A DNA stretch of 64,000 nt, from contig NZ_CALPCE010000005.1 of assembly GCF_943192945.1 (NCBI RefSeq), positions 111,386 through 175,385 on the forward strand, written 5' to 3'. Below the pieces are notes generated by a model. It worked only from the letters and a program-made list of their open reading frames with translations. It searched no databases and had not been told where the DNA came from. Made by a program: the position numbers and the translations under genes. Shown in pieces: positions 44,213 through 52,529 of this stretch; the first letter of the stretch is position 1; each line of letters begins with the position of its first letter. The DNA comes from Anaerocaecibacter muris (GTDB taxonomy: Bacteria; Bacillota; Clostridia; Christensenellales; Pumilibacteraceae).

Positions 44213-45232
44213 CTATTTAAACATGTGCAGAAAACGCACGTCGTTTTCCCACAACAGCTTAATATCGTTAATCGCGCACTGTATCATGGTAATTCTGTCA
44301 AGCCCCATGCCGAACGCAAAGCCGCGATATTCGTCGGGATCGATACCGCAGTTTTCCAGCACTCTGCGATTGACCATGCCCGCGCCCAAAATTTCTATCC
44401 AGCCCGTATTTTTACAAACGCGGCAACCGTCGCCGTGGCAATTGAAACAAGATACGTCTACTTCGACGCTCGGCTCGGTAAACGGGAAATAACTCGGTCT
44501 GAACCGAATTTTTGTTTGTTCGCCGAATATGAATTTCGCAAAACCTTCGAGCGTGCCTTTAAGATCGCAGAGCGTAACGTTTTTATCGACAACCAATCCC
44601 TCCATTTGGTGGAACACGGGCGAATGCGTGGAGTCGTCGTCGTTGCGGAACACGCGCCCGGGACAAATCATTTTTATGGGCGGTTTGAATTTTTCCATTA
44701 ACCGAATTTGCCCGCTCGAAGTTTGCGTGCGCAACAAAATATTGTCGTTTATAAAAAACGTGTCTTGCATATCGCGCGCGGGATGATCTTGCGGCACGTT
44801 GAGCGCTTGAAAATTATAATAGTCAGTTTCTATTTCGGGGCTGTCGTAAACTATATAGCCGTTGCCGATAAAATAATCGGTCAAGCGATTTCTCACCTGA
44901 TTAAGCGGGTGCCGCGCGCCCACCGCGTGTAGCGGTTTGTCTATTGACAAATCGATGCTTTCCGAATCGAGTTCCGCTTCTATCGCGAGCCTGTGCAGTT
45001 CCTTTTCTTTTTCGTCACACTTTGCGACAAGCTCGACGCGCAGGTCGTTAATTTCTTTGCCCGCTTGCGGTTTTTCCTCGGGCGGTAGATCTTTGAGCGA
45101 CTTCATAAGTCCCGTAAGCACGCCCGCTTTACCGAAAAGATACGTTTTGAGCGCCGCGAGATCTCGTTCCGACTTGGCGTGTATTGCTTCCAACTTTTTC
45201 AAAGCGTCCGCACGTATTTCGTTAAGTTTCAT
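44213..45232 (-). CDS. pheS: Phenylalanine-tRNA ligase alpha subunit
   Basis: Catalytic subunit charging tRNA-Phe. An N-terminal coiled coil (about 1-90) is followed by the class II core with HPARDMQDTF, the motif 2 region PGRVFRNDDDSTHSPVFHQMEG and motif 3 GFAFGMGLDRI. The mid-region cysteines CFNCHGDGCRVC suggest a small zinc site. Length 339 is normal. GGAGG precedes the start. Expression is controlled by the upstream Phe T-box. Confidence 0.97.
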   Translation of the reverse strand: MKLNEIRADALKKLEAIHAKSERDLAALKTYLFGKAGVLTGLMKSLKDLPPEEKPQAGKEINDLRVELVAKCDEKEKELHRLAIEAELDSESIDLSIDKPLHAVGARHPLNQVRNRLTDYFIGNGYIVYDSPEIETDYYNFQALNVPQDHPARDMQDTFFINDNILLRTQTSSGQIRLMEKFKPPIKMICPGRVFRNDDDSTHSPVFHQMEGLVVDKNVTLCDLKGTLEGFAKFIFGEQTKIRFRPSYFPFTEPSVEVDVSCFNCHGDGCRVCKNTGWIEILGAGMVNRRVLENCGIDPDEYRGFAFGMGLDRITMIQCAINDIKLLWENDVRFLHMFK

Positions 45233-45253
45233 ATTGCCTCCGTAAATTTAATA

Positions 45254-45468
45254 CAAAAACGCCCCGATTGGCATCGGGGCGTCAAAAAAACGCGGTACCA
45301 CCCGAATTGGGTCTTATTATGCACGTAACGCGGCACACGCCGTAGCTTACAATTTCTCTCGGCAACGGTGCTCGTGCGGTGAATATCTTAAAACGCATAC
45401 CGCCTTTCAGCCGTGAGCGGTTCTCTGTTAGCGCGTTCGTCTTGTGCCGCACTCAAACGCATCTTATT
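45254..45468 (-). ncRNA. T-box riboswitch (tRNA-Phe responsive) upstream of pheST
   Basis: The minus-strand leader carries the conserved T-box bulge GGGTGGTACCGCG (45303-45291), directly followed by a terminator: a 10-bp stem (ACGCCCCGAT / ATCGGGGCGT, 45259-45282) and U5. Stem I contains a GA-rich AACAGAGAACCG segment. In the specifier loop the sequence AAGATATTCACC places TTC (Phe) at 45383-45381. Uncharged tRNA-Phe should pair with the specifier and the T-box bulge and prevent termination, raising PheRS synthesis. Confidence 0.93.
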
Positions 45469-45474
45469 TTCTTT

Positions 45475-45503
45475 ATTGTAACACAAATATTAAAATTGCG
45501 CAA
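45475..45503 (-). promoter_or_regulatory. Promoter of the pheST T-box transcript
   Basis: On the minus strand TTGCGC (45503-45498), a 17-nt spacer and TACAAT (45480-45475). Predicted start near 45468, only about 24 bp after the yunB stop. Confidence 0.65.
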
Positions 45504-45526
45504 TTATTTTCAATCACAATTTTCGG

Positions 45527-46204
45527 TTATTTTACGACGAGATCGAGCATGTCGCCCACCGTCGAAGAGTGCAAGTACGTAGGCGGCACTTCCCCGACTA
45601 TAATCATTTCGCTCATCAATACTTGCGTAGACGTTTTTATAGTGGACGGAAGCCCGGGAACGGCGACCGCTACCGAACCCGCTATGTTTATGTACAGTCT
45701 ATGCAAAGTTTGATTTATTCCCGCCGAGGTAAACATCGAAATAATTTGCGTTTGCGTGGAGCCTACAAGATATATTTTGATATTTATATCGGGTCCCAAA
45801 CCTGTGAATAAAGTTACGCCGCTTAAAGACCCGACGGGTATTTTAATCCCGTCGTTGCCTATTTCGTTTATACGTTTTTGTGCGGACAGCGTAATTTTTT
45901 GCGCCAAATCGTTAATAGCGGCGGTGTTCATGTCTACGCTCTTGATGTTTTGTTTGTCGTCGCGCGTTACTTTTAAATACTCGACGGACGAATTTTCGCT
46001 CATAACGTCCAGCACCGAGGAGCTTACCGCGTCGGTCGTCAACGCGCGGATTCGCTCGTTGGAAATGGTGACAATCATGGGGTTTACATTGCTTTTAATA
46101 AATATGCAAACTGCGGCGATGATTGCGCCTATAATCAAAAGCGCAACAAACAACTTCTTTCGTTTGCTGCGCTTGCGCTTGACTATCTTACACCCTCTGT
46201 TCAC
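45527..46204 (-). CDS. yunB: Sporulation protein YunB
   Basis: A 225-residue protein with a strongly basic N-terminus, one membrane helix (about 18-37) and an external domain. The second half has the YunB features: GSLSG, GPDINIKIYLVGS, FTSAGINQTLHRLYI and EMIIVGEVPPTYL. The family is expressed in the sporulating mother cell in Bacillus and its biochemistry is unknown. The start is uncertain: GTG at 46204 has no ribosome site, while AGAGGGTG lies just inside the frame. It follows spoVAE by 37 nt in the sporulation block. Confidence 0.85.
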   Translation of the reverse strand: MNRGCKIVKRKRSKRKKLFVALLIIGAIIAAVCIFIKSNVNPMIVTISNERIRALTTDAVSSSVLDVMSENSSVEYLKVTRDDKQNIKSVDMNTAAINDLAQKITLSAQKRINEIGNDGIKIPVGSLSGVTLFTGLGPDINIKIYLVGSTQTQIISMFTSAGINQTLHRLYINIAGSVAVAVPGLPSTIKTSTQVLMSEMIIVGEVPPTYLHSSTVGDMLDLVVK

Positions 46205-46241
46205 AAATAATATATATGCAAATACACGGCAAATTGATACC

Positions 46242-46616
46242 TTATTTGGCGCGAGGACTGAATACCAACGTCACGATATAGCTCATAACCACAGCCACGC
46301 CGACGCCGTATGCCGTGCGCACAAGCCCGCCTGCGAACGCCCCTACAAACCCGACGGAACGCGCCATGTCTATCGAACCTTTTGCAAGCGACGCGCCAAA
46401 CCCGACAATAGGAACGCTTATACCCGCTTGGCATACTTTGAAAATAGTGTCGTAAACGCCGATACCCTCTAAAATAATTCCCGCAATCAGAAAAATTACC
46501 AAGATGCGCGCAGGCGTCAATTTGGTACGCACTATCAATAATTCGGCTATTGCGCACAGCGTTCCGCCCGTGGCAAACACCGTTGCGTAAGTTCCTATCG
46601 TTTGCAAAACCGCCAT
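46242..46616 (-). CDS. spoVAE: Stage V sporulation protein AE (SpoVAEb)
   Basis: Part of the SpoVA channel that moves calcium dipicolinate into the spore and out on germination. The 124 residues form about four membrane helices, with the family motif VPIVGFGASLAKGSID and GAFAGGL. It follows spoVAD by 3 nt. The spoVAC-D-E trio is the minimal set in Clostridia. Confidence 0.93.
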   Translation of the reverse strand: MAVLQTIGTYATVFATGGTLCAIAELLIVRTKLTPARILVIFLIAGIILEGIGVYDTIFKVCQAGISVPIVGFGASLAKGSIDMARSVGFVGAFAGGLVRTAYGVGVAVVMSYIVTLVFSPRAK

Positions 46617-46619
46617 AAT

Positions 46620-47729
46620 CTATTTCCCTCCGAACGGGCTTTCTACAACTACCGCGTGCGAAATACACGGAATTGTTTCGCCCTGATAACAACTTTGAGT
46701 GCTCATCAGCGCGCCCGTAGCAAGATACGCGACGCGTTTATATTCGCCGTTGGACAGCTTGTCCATTATAAATGAGTTAAAAATCGTAGCCGAACAAGCG
46801 CAACCGCTGCCGCCCTGATAGCATTTTTGATTGACGTCATAAATGATATTGCCGCAATCGATATAATTTTGCCCCAACCGAATACCGCGTTTGCGCATTA
46901 GGTCGCGCAAAATATCCGAGCCGAGTTTGCCGAGATCGCCCGTAACAATCAAATCGAAATCGTTTTCGTTATAACCCGATTGCGTAAACAGCGTAAACAT
47001 AGTATCCATTGCGGCGGGCGCCATTGCCGCGCCCATGTTATTTAAATCGTTCACGCCGTAATCGGTAATAAGTCCAGGGATTGCCATAACGAGTTTGGGA
47101 AAACGCTCGGTCGCTTCCGTGTTTTTGGATATAACGGACGCCGCCGCGCCCGTAACCGTCCACTGCGCATAGGGCGGACGTTGACAGCCGTATTCCAACG
47201 GGTAACGGAACTGCCGCTCCGCCGTTGCGAAGTGACTGGACGCCGCACAAATCACGTTGGTAAAATATCCGCTGTCCACAAGCGTCGCGGACAACATAAG
47301 CCCTTCCGTCATGGTGGAACACGCGCCGTAAATGCCGATATGCGGCACGCCTATATCGCGCGCGGCGTAACTCGACGTCGTCATCTGGTTGAGCAAATCG
47401 CCCGACACCATTACGTCAATATCCTCTATTTCGAGCTTTGCGTCGCGCACCGCGCCGCGCACGGCGGTATCCAGCATGCGAATTTCGGCGCGCTCGAAAG
47501 TTTTTTCGCCCATCTTATCGTCTGTTTCGCATTTATCGAAATACTTGCCGACGGGTCCTTTTGATTCTTTATTGCCGACAACGCTCATTTTTCCGACAAT
47601 GCGCGGAGTATTGAAAAACCGCATAATTCTCGGACGTTTGGAAAACTCGGTAGGCGGCGGAAATGTCGCAGCATTAAAAGCGTTTAACGCCTCCGGTTCG
47701 CTTCTTTTATTTCGCTTGAAAATTGACAT
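46620..47729 (-). CDS. spoVAD: Stage V sporulation protein AD
   Basis: The soluble, thiolase-fold SpoVA subunit that binds dipicolinic acid. Characteristic segments are GIYGACSTMTEGLML, SSHFATAERQFRYPLEYG, VTGAAASV and GGSGCACSA. The start at 47729 (MSIFKRNKRS) is chosen because it lies 2 nt after the spoVAC stop; an in-frame upstream codon at 47783 would overlap spoVAC by 52 nt. This gives 369 residues, slightly longer than usual at the N-terminus. Confidence 0.93.
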   Translation of the reverse strand: MSIFKRNKRSEPEALNAFNAATFPPPTEFSKRPRIMRFFNTPRIVGKMSVVGNKESKGPVGKYFDKCETDDKMGEKTFERAEIRMLDTAVRGAVRDAKLEIEDIDVMVSGDLLNQMTTSSYAARDIGVPHIGIYGACSTMTEGLMLSATLVDSGYFTNVICAASSHFATAERQFRYPLEYGCQRPPYAQWTVTGAAASVISKNTEATERFPKLVMAIPGLITDYGVNDLNNMGAAMAPAAMDTMFTLFTQSGYNENDFDLIVTGDLGKLGSDILRDLMRKRGIRLGQNYIDCGNIIYDVNQKCYQGGSGCACSATIFNSFIMDKLSNGEYKRVAYLATGALMSTQSCYQGETIPCISHAVVVESPFGGK

Positions 47730-47731
47730 GT

Positions 47732-48205
47732 TTAATACATCCCCAATATCCACAGATTTATCAGCCCCGCGAGGCTTGACCAAACTATGCCGTTTACGAC
47801 AACCGGTCCGACAACGGAAAAAAGTTTGACGCTCGTGCCGAAAATAAGCCCTTCGGTCTTAAACTCCATGGACGCGCTCGCCATAGCGTTGGCAAAACCA
47901 GTTATAGGCAAAAACGAACCCGCGCCGCCCTGTCGTGCTATTACGTCGAAAAAACCCAAACCCGTAAACAGTATTGCTACGGTTACTAAAATCATAGACG
48001 TAATATTGGCAACCATATCTTTCGACATTGCCGGCGAAATAAGCATAATTATATCGCCAATGCCTTGACCGATAACGCAAGTTGTACCGCCCACGGCAAA
48101 GCTGTGAAACAACGCTTTGGGAATACTTGTTTTGGGCGTAACGGTATCTACATACTTGTTATACCGCTCGTTTCTTTGTTTGATCGCGTTAGAACCTTCC
48201 GCCAT
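47732..48205 (-). CDS. spoVAC: Stage V sporulation protein AC
   Basis: A mechanosensitive-type membrane subunit of the SpoVA channel. The 157 residues hold about four membrane helices after a basic N-terminus, with the family segments FAVGGTTCVIGQGIGD, LGFFDVIARQGGAGSFLPITGFANAM and TEGLIFGTSVKLFSVVGPVVVNG. AAGGAG precedes the ATG. It leads spoVAC-D-E, which has its own forespore-type promoter and is separated from sigF by a terminator. Confidence 0.95.
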   Translation of the reverse strand: MAEGSNAIKQRNERYNKYVDTVTPKTSIPKALFHSFAVGGTTCVIGQGIGDIIMLISPAMSKDMVANITSMILVTVAILFTGLGFFDVIARQGGAGSFLPITGFANAMASASMEFKTEGLIFGTSVKLFSVVGPVVVNGIVWSSLAGLINLWILGMY

Positions 48206-48322
48206 AAAGCTCTCCTTACCGATTGATTTTCTCTCGAGTTTTGCCCTGCCGCGCCCATTGCTCGCGCTCCGTGACGGCTATAAGCCCCTCGCCTACACGT
48301 TCGCTGACGTTTCTCATATAAC

Positions 48323-48353
48323 TAATTTGCCGAAAGGTGAAAAATATTATTCA
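48323..48353 (-). promoter_or_regulatory. Candidate SigG/SigF-type promoter of spoVAC
   Basis: On the minus strand TGAATA (48353-48348), an 18-nt spacer and CAAATTA (48329-48323) match the forespore sigma consensus (TGAATA, CATANTA) with one mismatch in the -10. No SigA-like pair is nearby. SpoVA genes are SigG-dependent in Bacillus. Confidence 0.55.
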
Positions 48354-48383
48354 TTGCCGCCGCGCCGTATAAATTTTGCAAGC

Positions 48384-48409
48384 AAAAAACACGACATAAC
48401 GCCGTGTTT
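48384..48409 (-). terminator. Terminator of the spoIIA operon
   Basis: A 9-bp stem with one G-U pair (AAACACGGC / GTCGTGTTT), 5-nt loop, U6 tail on the minus strand, 35 nt after the sigF stop. It uncouples spoVA from spoIIA. Confidence 0.85.
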
Positions 48410-48443
48410 AATTTACTTATATTCATTAAAAATTTAACCGATA

Positions 48444-49160
48444 TTATTGCTCGCAGTATTCCGATCGTATTCTTCCGAGAATTTTGCTTTCCAGCCGAGA
48501 AATTTGCACCTGCGATACCGACAATACGCGCGCCACTTCCGACTGCGTTTTATCTGCGAAATAGCGAAGCAATATAATTTTTTTATCGCGCGGCGACAGT
48601 TCGTTTATTATTTTTTTAAGCATCATTTTATCGAGTTTTTCGTCCTCGTTTTCGGACGTTTGCAGTTTGTCAATAAGCGATTTGGAGTTGTCGTCGTTGC
48701 TGTCGTAAATAGATACGGGATACTTGCAAGAATCCATGATAAACACCGCTTCCTGCGGTTCCAAGTCGAACTGCTTGGCTATTTTATCGACCGTCGGGGA
48801 TTCGCCGTGGTCGCGCTTGTATTCGTCAACAAATCGCGCAATTTTTATCGCGGCGGATTTAGTTCCGCGCGACACCTTAACGGGTCCGTCGTCGCGTAAA
48901 AATCGCTTGACCTCGCCCGCTATCATTGGCACGGCGTAAGTGGAAAACCTTACCTCATATTCGGTCGAAAAATTTTTGACCGCCTTAATAAATCCGACGC
49001 AACCGAGCTGATACAAATCGTCGTATTCCACGCCCTTGTTTTTGTAACGACGAATAACCGATTTAATCAACGGCGAGTTTAACGTAAGAAGTTGCTCGCT
49101 TGCCGATTTGTCGCCGCCCTGCGCCGCTTTAATAAGATTTAGCGTTTCTTCTTTTTCCAA
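48444..49160 (-). CDS. sigF: RNA polymerase sporulation sigma factor SigF (SpoIIAC)
   Basis: The first forespore sigma factor. Region 2 has YDDLYQLGCVGFIKAV and FSTYAVPMIAGEVKRFLRDDG; region 4 ends in TQSEVARVLSVSQVQISRLE. SigF rather than SigG is assigned because spoIIAA and spoIIAB directly precede it. The start is TTG at 49160, backed by AGAGGTG just upstream and a 22-nt overlap with spoIIAB; a TTG start would lower translation relative to the anti-sigma factor. Confidence 0.95.
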   Translation of the reverse strand: MEKEETLNLIKAAQGGDKSASEQLLTLNSPLIKSVIRRYKNKGVEYDDLYQLGCVGFIKAVKNFSTEYEVRFSTYAVPMIAGEVKRFLRDDGPVKVSRGTKSAAIKIARFVDEYKRDHGESPTVDKIAKQFDLEPQEAVFIMDSCKYPVSIYDSNDDNSKSLIDKLQTSENEDEKLDKMMLKKIINELSPRDKKIILLRYFADKTQSEVARVLSVSQVQISRLESKILGRIRSEYCEQ

Positions 49161-49585
49161 TCCGCACCTCTGATCGTCTTGGTCATTGAAACGACAGTGC
49201 CGTTAGGCGTGTTGGGTTCGACTTTCAGTTCATCCATAAAAGACTCCATTACAGTAAAACCCATACCGCTGCGTTCCTGTTCCGGCTTTGTGGTATAAAA
49301 AGGTTGCATCGCGTTTTCGATATTGTCGATGCCAATACCCTCGTCCGAAACGACGATATGTACGGACTCGTCGTCAATCGTGGTGACGACGGTAATCTTG
49401 TTGTTTTCCCCGCTCGGATAAGCGTGAACAATACTATTAGTAACCGCTTCCGATACGGCGGTTTTAATATCGTTAATTTGGTCAACCGTCGGGTCGAGCG
49501 CAACGCAGAACGCCGCAACAGTGTTGCGTGCAAACGCTTCGTTTTCGGACACGGCGTCAAATATGACCGTCATTTGGTTTTTCAT
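49139..49585 (-). CDS. spoIIAB: Anti-sigma F factor SpoIIAB
   Basis: A serine protein kinase and anti-sigma factor of the GHKL type that holds SigF and phosphorylates SpoIIAA. The N box is AVSEAVTNSIVHAY, G1 is DEGIGI and G2 is RSGMGFTVM. Length 148 is typical. It lies 2 nt after spoIIAA and overlaps sigF by 22 nt. Confidence 0.95.
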   Translation of the reverse strand: MKNQMTVIFDAVSENEAFARNTVAAFCVALDPTVDQINDIKTAVSEAVTNSIVHAYPSGENNKITVVTTIDDESVHIVVSDEGIGIDNIENAMQPFYTTKPEQERSGMGFTVMESFMDELKVEPNTPNGTVVSMTKTIRGADWKKKKR

Positions 49586-49587
49586 AA

Positions 49588-49896
49588 TTAACCTGCCTTA
49601 ATCATAATGTTGTAAATACCCGACAACCCCAAAACCCTGTCTACTGCGGGTGGCGGCGACTCTATATAAATAGGAACGCCGCGCGGTTTTAACCGCTTGT
49701 ATCTGCCTATCAAAACGCCGATACCGGTCGAATCCATAAACGCAAGCTCCGACATATCGATATACAGGCGTTTAACGCCGTCGCTGTCCAGAAGCGAGTC
49801 GAGCGACATGCGAACATACGCGCTATGATGCTCGTCCAGTTCGCCGCACAACTTAACGTGCAATTCGTCGGATTTTCTGTAATGCTCAATTTTCAT
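49588..49896 (-). CDS. spoIIAA: Anti-anti-sigma factor SpoIIAA
   Basis: A STAS-domain protein that frees SigF by binding SpoIIAB when unphosphorylated. The start at 49896 has AAGGAG with 9-nt spacing; longer in-frame readings run through a terminator and are rejected. This gives 102 residues. The phosphorylation site region is FMDSTGIGVLIGRYK with S56-T57, where Bacillus SpoIIAA has two serines. It leads spoIIAA-AB-sigF. Confidence 0.93.
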   Translation of the reverse strand: MKIEHYRKSDELHVKLCGELDEHHSAYVRMSLDSLLDSDGVKRLYIDMSELAFMDSTGIGVLIGRYKRLKPRGVPIYIESPPPAVDRVLGLSGIYNIMIKAG

Positions 49897-49923
49897 TTCC
49901 GCAAACTCCTTTTTAAGAATAAC

Positions 49924-49954
49924 AAAAAAAATACGAACTATTTTGTCCGTATTT
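49924..49954 (-). terminator. Strong terminator hairpin in the spoIIA leader
   Basis: A 10-bp stem with one G-U pair (AAATACGGAC / GTTCGTATTT), 6-nt loop and a U8 run on the minus strand, ending 28 nt before the spoIIAA start codon. That is too close to fit a separate promoter downstream, so a transcript into spoIIA probably has to read through it. Confidence 0.75.
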
Positions 49955-50027
49955 GGCGATTTATAAGCAATTCCCGCGAATATCTTTATAAATGGAAACT
50001 GCAACAAATTTAATAAATTTAAAACAA

Positions 50028-50055
50028 CAAAAAGCGAGCCGTTATCGACTCGCTT
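50028..50055 (-). terminator. Terminator of rny
   Basis: AAGCGAG / CTCGCTT stem (7 bp) with a 10-nt loop and U5 tail on the minus strand, about 19 nt after the rny stop. Confidence 0.75.
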
Positions 50056-50073
50056 GATTACTGTTACAAAATT

Positions 50074-51654
50074 TTATTTAGCGTATTCAACCGCGCGCGT
50101 TTCGCGTATGACGTTTACTTTTATCTGTCCGGGATACTGCATGTCTTGTTCTATCTGCTTTGCGATTTCCTTGGACATATACATAGCCTTTACGTCGTCT
50201 ATAACTTCGGGTTTGACTATAATGCGAACTTCCCGCCCGGCCTGTACGGCAAACGCTTTTTCGACGCCCTCGTAGCTGTTGGCGATTTCTTCCAATTTTT
50301 CCAAACGTTTGACGTAATTATCAAGCGATTCGCGACGGGCGCCGGGGCGAGCGCCCGATATAGCGTCGGCACACTGGACAATAACAGCTTCAATCGTTTC
50401 GGGCTCGACGTCGTTGTGATGCGCCGCAATACAGTGCACAACGTCTTTGTTCTCTTTGTACTTTTTGGCAACGTCCACGCCGATAGATACGTGCGTTCCG
50501 TCAATCTCGTGATCGAGCGCTTTGCCTATATCGTGCAAAAGTCCGGCGCGCTTGCAAAGCGGCACGTTTGCGCCGAGTTCTGCCGCCATGATGCCCGCAA
50601 GATTGGACGTTTCAATGGAATGGCGCAATACGTTTTGTCCGTAGCTCGTGCGGAAGCGAAGCCGTCCGAGAATACGCGCGAGATCGGGATTAAGCCCGAA
50701 CACGCCCGTTTCGTACATAGCGTTTTCGCCTGCCTCTTTTATTTTGACGTCAACTTCTTTTTGCGCTTTTTCTACAAGATCCTCTATTCGACCGGGGTGT
50801 ATACGCCCGTCGCTTATCAGTTTTTCGAGCGCAATGCGCGCAACCTCGCGACGAATAGGATCAAAACACGACAGCACAACCGCTTCGGGGGTATCGTCTA
50901 TAATAAGGTCGCAACCCGTAGCCGTTTCGAGCGCGCGGATATTGCGCCCCTCTCTGCCGATTATACGACCTTTCATATCGTCGTTGGGCAACGCGACCGT
51001 CGAAACGGTAATTTCCGCGCTGTGATCTACGGCACAGCGTTGAACCGCGAGCGATACAATTTTTTTGGCGCGCTTGTCCGCCTCTTCTTTGGCTTCCGCG
51101 TCGATTTCGCGTACCATTTTTGCCGCATCGTGTTTGGCTTCGTCGCGTATCAAATCTATAAGCTGTGATTTGGCTTCCTCTTTGGACAACCCCGCAACGT
51201 GCTGGATTTCGTCTACTATCTTGTTACGCGCGTCGGTAAGCTCGACTTTCAGCTTGTCCGCCTCCGCGTGTTTTTGAGCGAGCGCATTGCGTTGCGCGTC
51301 CAAATCGTCCGACTTTTTATCGAGCAACTGCTCCTTTTTGTCCAACGTTTCTTCGCGCTGTAAAATCCGCTGTTCCGAACGGGAAATATTGGCTTGCTTT
51401 TCGCGTAGTTCCTTTTCCTGTTCGCTTCGTTCTTTTGCAAGTTCTTCTTTGGCTTCGCGCGTTGCTGTTTTGCGCATTTCTTTTACTTCGTTTACGGCGT
51501 CTTCGACCATTTTATTAGCCGCTTGTTTCGCCGCGCCGAGCTTTTTGCTCTGATATGCGCGAAATACGAAAATCCCGATTACCGCGCCGACCAAAACGCC
51601 GATTATAGGCAAAACAGTATATAAAACAGCCTCCGTACTTGAAAGTAGGGTCAT
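50074..51654 (-). CDS. rny: Ribonuclease Y
   Basis: A membrane-anchored endoribonuclease starting mRNA decay. One N-terminal membrane helix (about 11-31) is followed by a long coiled coil (about 35-200), a KH domain with [15 protein letters not shown] (about 225-240) and an HD domain with [12 protein letters not shown] (about 362-373). Length 526 is normal. AAGGAG lies 7 nt before the ATG. Promoter, leader hairpin and terminator show it as a single-gene unit. Confidence 0.96.
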   Translation of the reverse strand: MTLLSSTEAVLYTVLPIIGVLVGAVIGIFVFRAYQSKKLGAAKQAANKMVEDAVNEVKEMRKTATREAKEELAKERSEQEKELREKQANISRSEQRILQREETLDKKEQLLDKKSDDLDAQRNALAQKHAEADKLKVELTDARNKIVDEIQHVAGLSKEEAKSQLIDLIRDEAKHDAAKMVREIDAEAKEEADKRAKKIVSLAVQRCAVDHSAEITVSTVALPNDDMKGRIIGREGRNIRALETATGCDLIIDDTPEAVVLSCFDPIRREVARIALEKLISDGRIHPGRIEDLVEKAQKEVDVKIKEAGENAMYETGVFGLNPDLARILGRLRFRTSYGQNVLRHSIETSNLAGIMAAELGANVPLCKRAGLLHDIGKALDHEIDGTHVSIGVDVAKKYKENKDVVHCIAAHHNDVEPETIEAVIVQCADAISGARPGARRESLDNYVKRLEKLEEIANSYEGVEKAFAVQAGREVRIIVKPEVIDDVKAMYMSKEIAKQIEQDMQYPGQIKVNVIRETRAVEYAK

Positions 51655-51692
51655 GACATTCTCCTTTAAATATTTTTTTCGATTATATCCAC

Positions 51693-51714
51693 TGCGGCTT
51701 ATAATAAAGCCGCA
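51693..51714 (-). promoter_or_regulatory. Stable hairpin in the rny leader
   Basis: A perfect 8-bp stem (TGCGGCTT / AAGCCGCA) with a 6-nt loop sits in the rny 5' leader, 39 nt upstream of the start codon, with no U tract following. It may stabilise or autoregulate the message. Confidence 0.45.
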
Positions 51715-51751
51715 ACGTTAAATCAATTAAGGCACACACTGTACCGATATT

Positions 51752-51780
51752 ATTTTAACACTTATTCGACAAATAGTCAA
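51752..51780 (-). promoter_or_regulatory. Promoter of rny
   Basis: On the minus strand TTGACT (51780-51775), a 17-nt spacer and TAAAAT (51757-51752). Predicted start near 51745, giving a leader of about 90 nt. Confidence 0.8.
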
Positions 51781-51785
51781 GTTTT

Positions 51786-52529
51786 TTATCTGCGAAAATC
51801 GGCGATATTTTGCCCGTTGTTATCGAGCAACGGACTCTCCGGCACAGATGCGAACGTCAACACGTACACCGTTGCCGCACCCGCCTTTTTAAGCGTTTTG
51901 CAACACTCGTTGACTGTCGATCCGGTCGTCATAACGTCGTCGATTAAAATCACGCTACGCGGAGGTTTAGCTGTAACGGCAAAAACTCCGTTAAGGTTTT
52001 CCATGCGCGCCGCCCTGTCGAGTTTGGCTTGGCTCACAGTTTCGCGCGTTTTTTCAAGCAAATCCAAGCACGGCAGGTTGGTCTTTTCGGATAGTTCGCG
52101 CGCCAAAAGTTCCGCTTGATTATACCCGCGTTTGCGCCGACGCTTTTTGTGCATAGGCACAAAAGTTATACAGTTTGCAGCCCAATCTTCAAGCAAAAGA
52201 ACGTCGAGCATATATCTGCTCAACGTCTTTGCAAGATAACGCGCGGACCCGTATTTGAGCCTGTGTACAAGCTCCTTGGCGTGCCCTACATAATTGACAG
52301 CGGAACGCGCCTCGTCGAAGTACAACGGCATTTCCGAACACTCGTCGCAAAAATCGCCTATCCCTACTTTATGCCTGCCGCAACGCATACAAAAATTGCC
52401 GTTTATTTCGAGTTGGCAAGTATTGCACAATCCGTAACGGTTAGGACGAATTTCACGCCCGCAAACGATACACTTTACATCGTCGGGATAAAGCGTCTGG
52501 ATCAGCTCGTAAGCAGTACCGCGTTTCAA
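51786..52529 (-). CDS. comF: ComF family protein (phosphoribosyltransferase-like)
   Basis: Related to the competence helicase partner ComFC. N-terminal zinc-finger cysteines (CIVCGREI, CNTC, CMRCGRH, CDEC) cover residues 20-63, and the phosphoribosyltransferase motif VILIDDVMTTGSTVNEC lies near the C-terminus. Length 247 is typical. The start is TTG at 52529, overlapping the ackA stop (TTGA), so it is read with ackA. No other com gene is in the window; the role in DNA uptake is unproven. Confidence 0.9.
   Translation of the reverse strand: MKRGTAYELIQTLYPDDVKCIVCGREIRPNRYGLCNTCQLEINGNFCMRCGRHKVGIGDFCDECSEMPLYFDEARSAVNYVGHAKELVHRLKYGSARYLAKTLSRYMLDVLLLEDWAANCITFVPMHKKRRRKRGYNQAELLARELSEKTNLPCLDLLEKTRETVSQAKLDRAARMENLNGVFAVTAKPPRSVILIDDVMTTGSTVNECCKTLKKAGAATVYVLTFASVPESPLLDNNGQNIADFRR

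Noticed and set aside
49897..50007. Longer SpoIIAA reading from 50007
   Set aside because: The extra 37 codons run through a terminator hairpin and a poly-T stretch; the 49896 ATG has a proper ribosome site.
50146..51168. A 340-codon open frame opposite rny
   Set aside because: Shadow of the sense gene; no start signals or recognisable domain.
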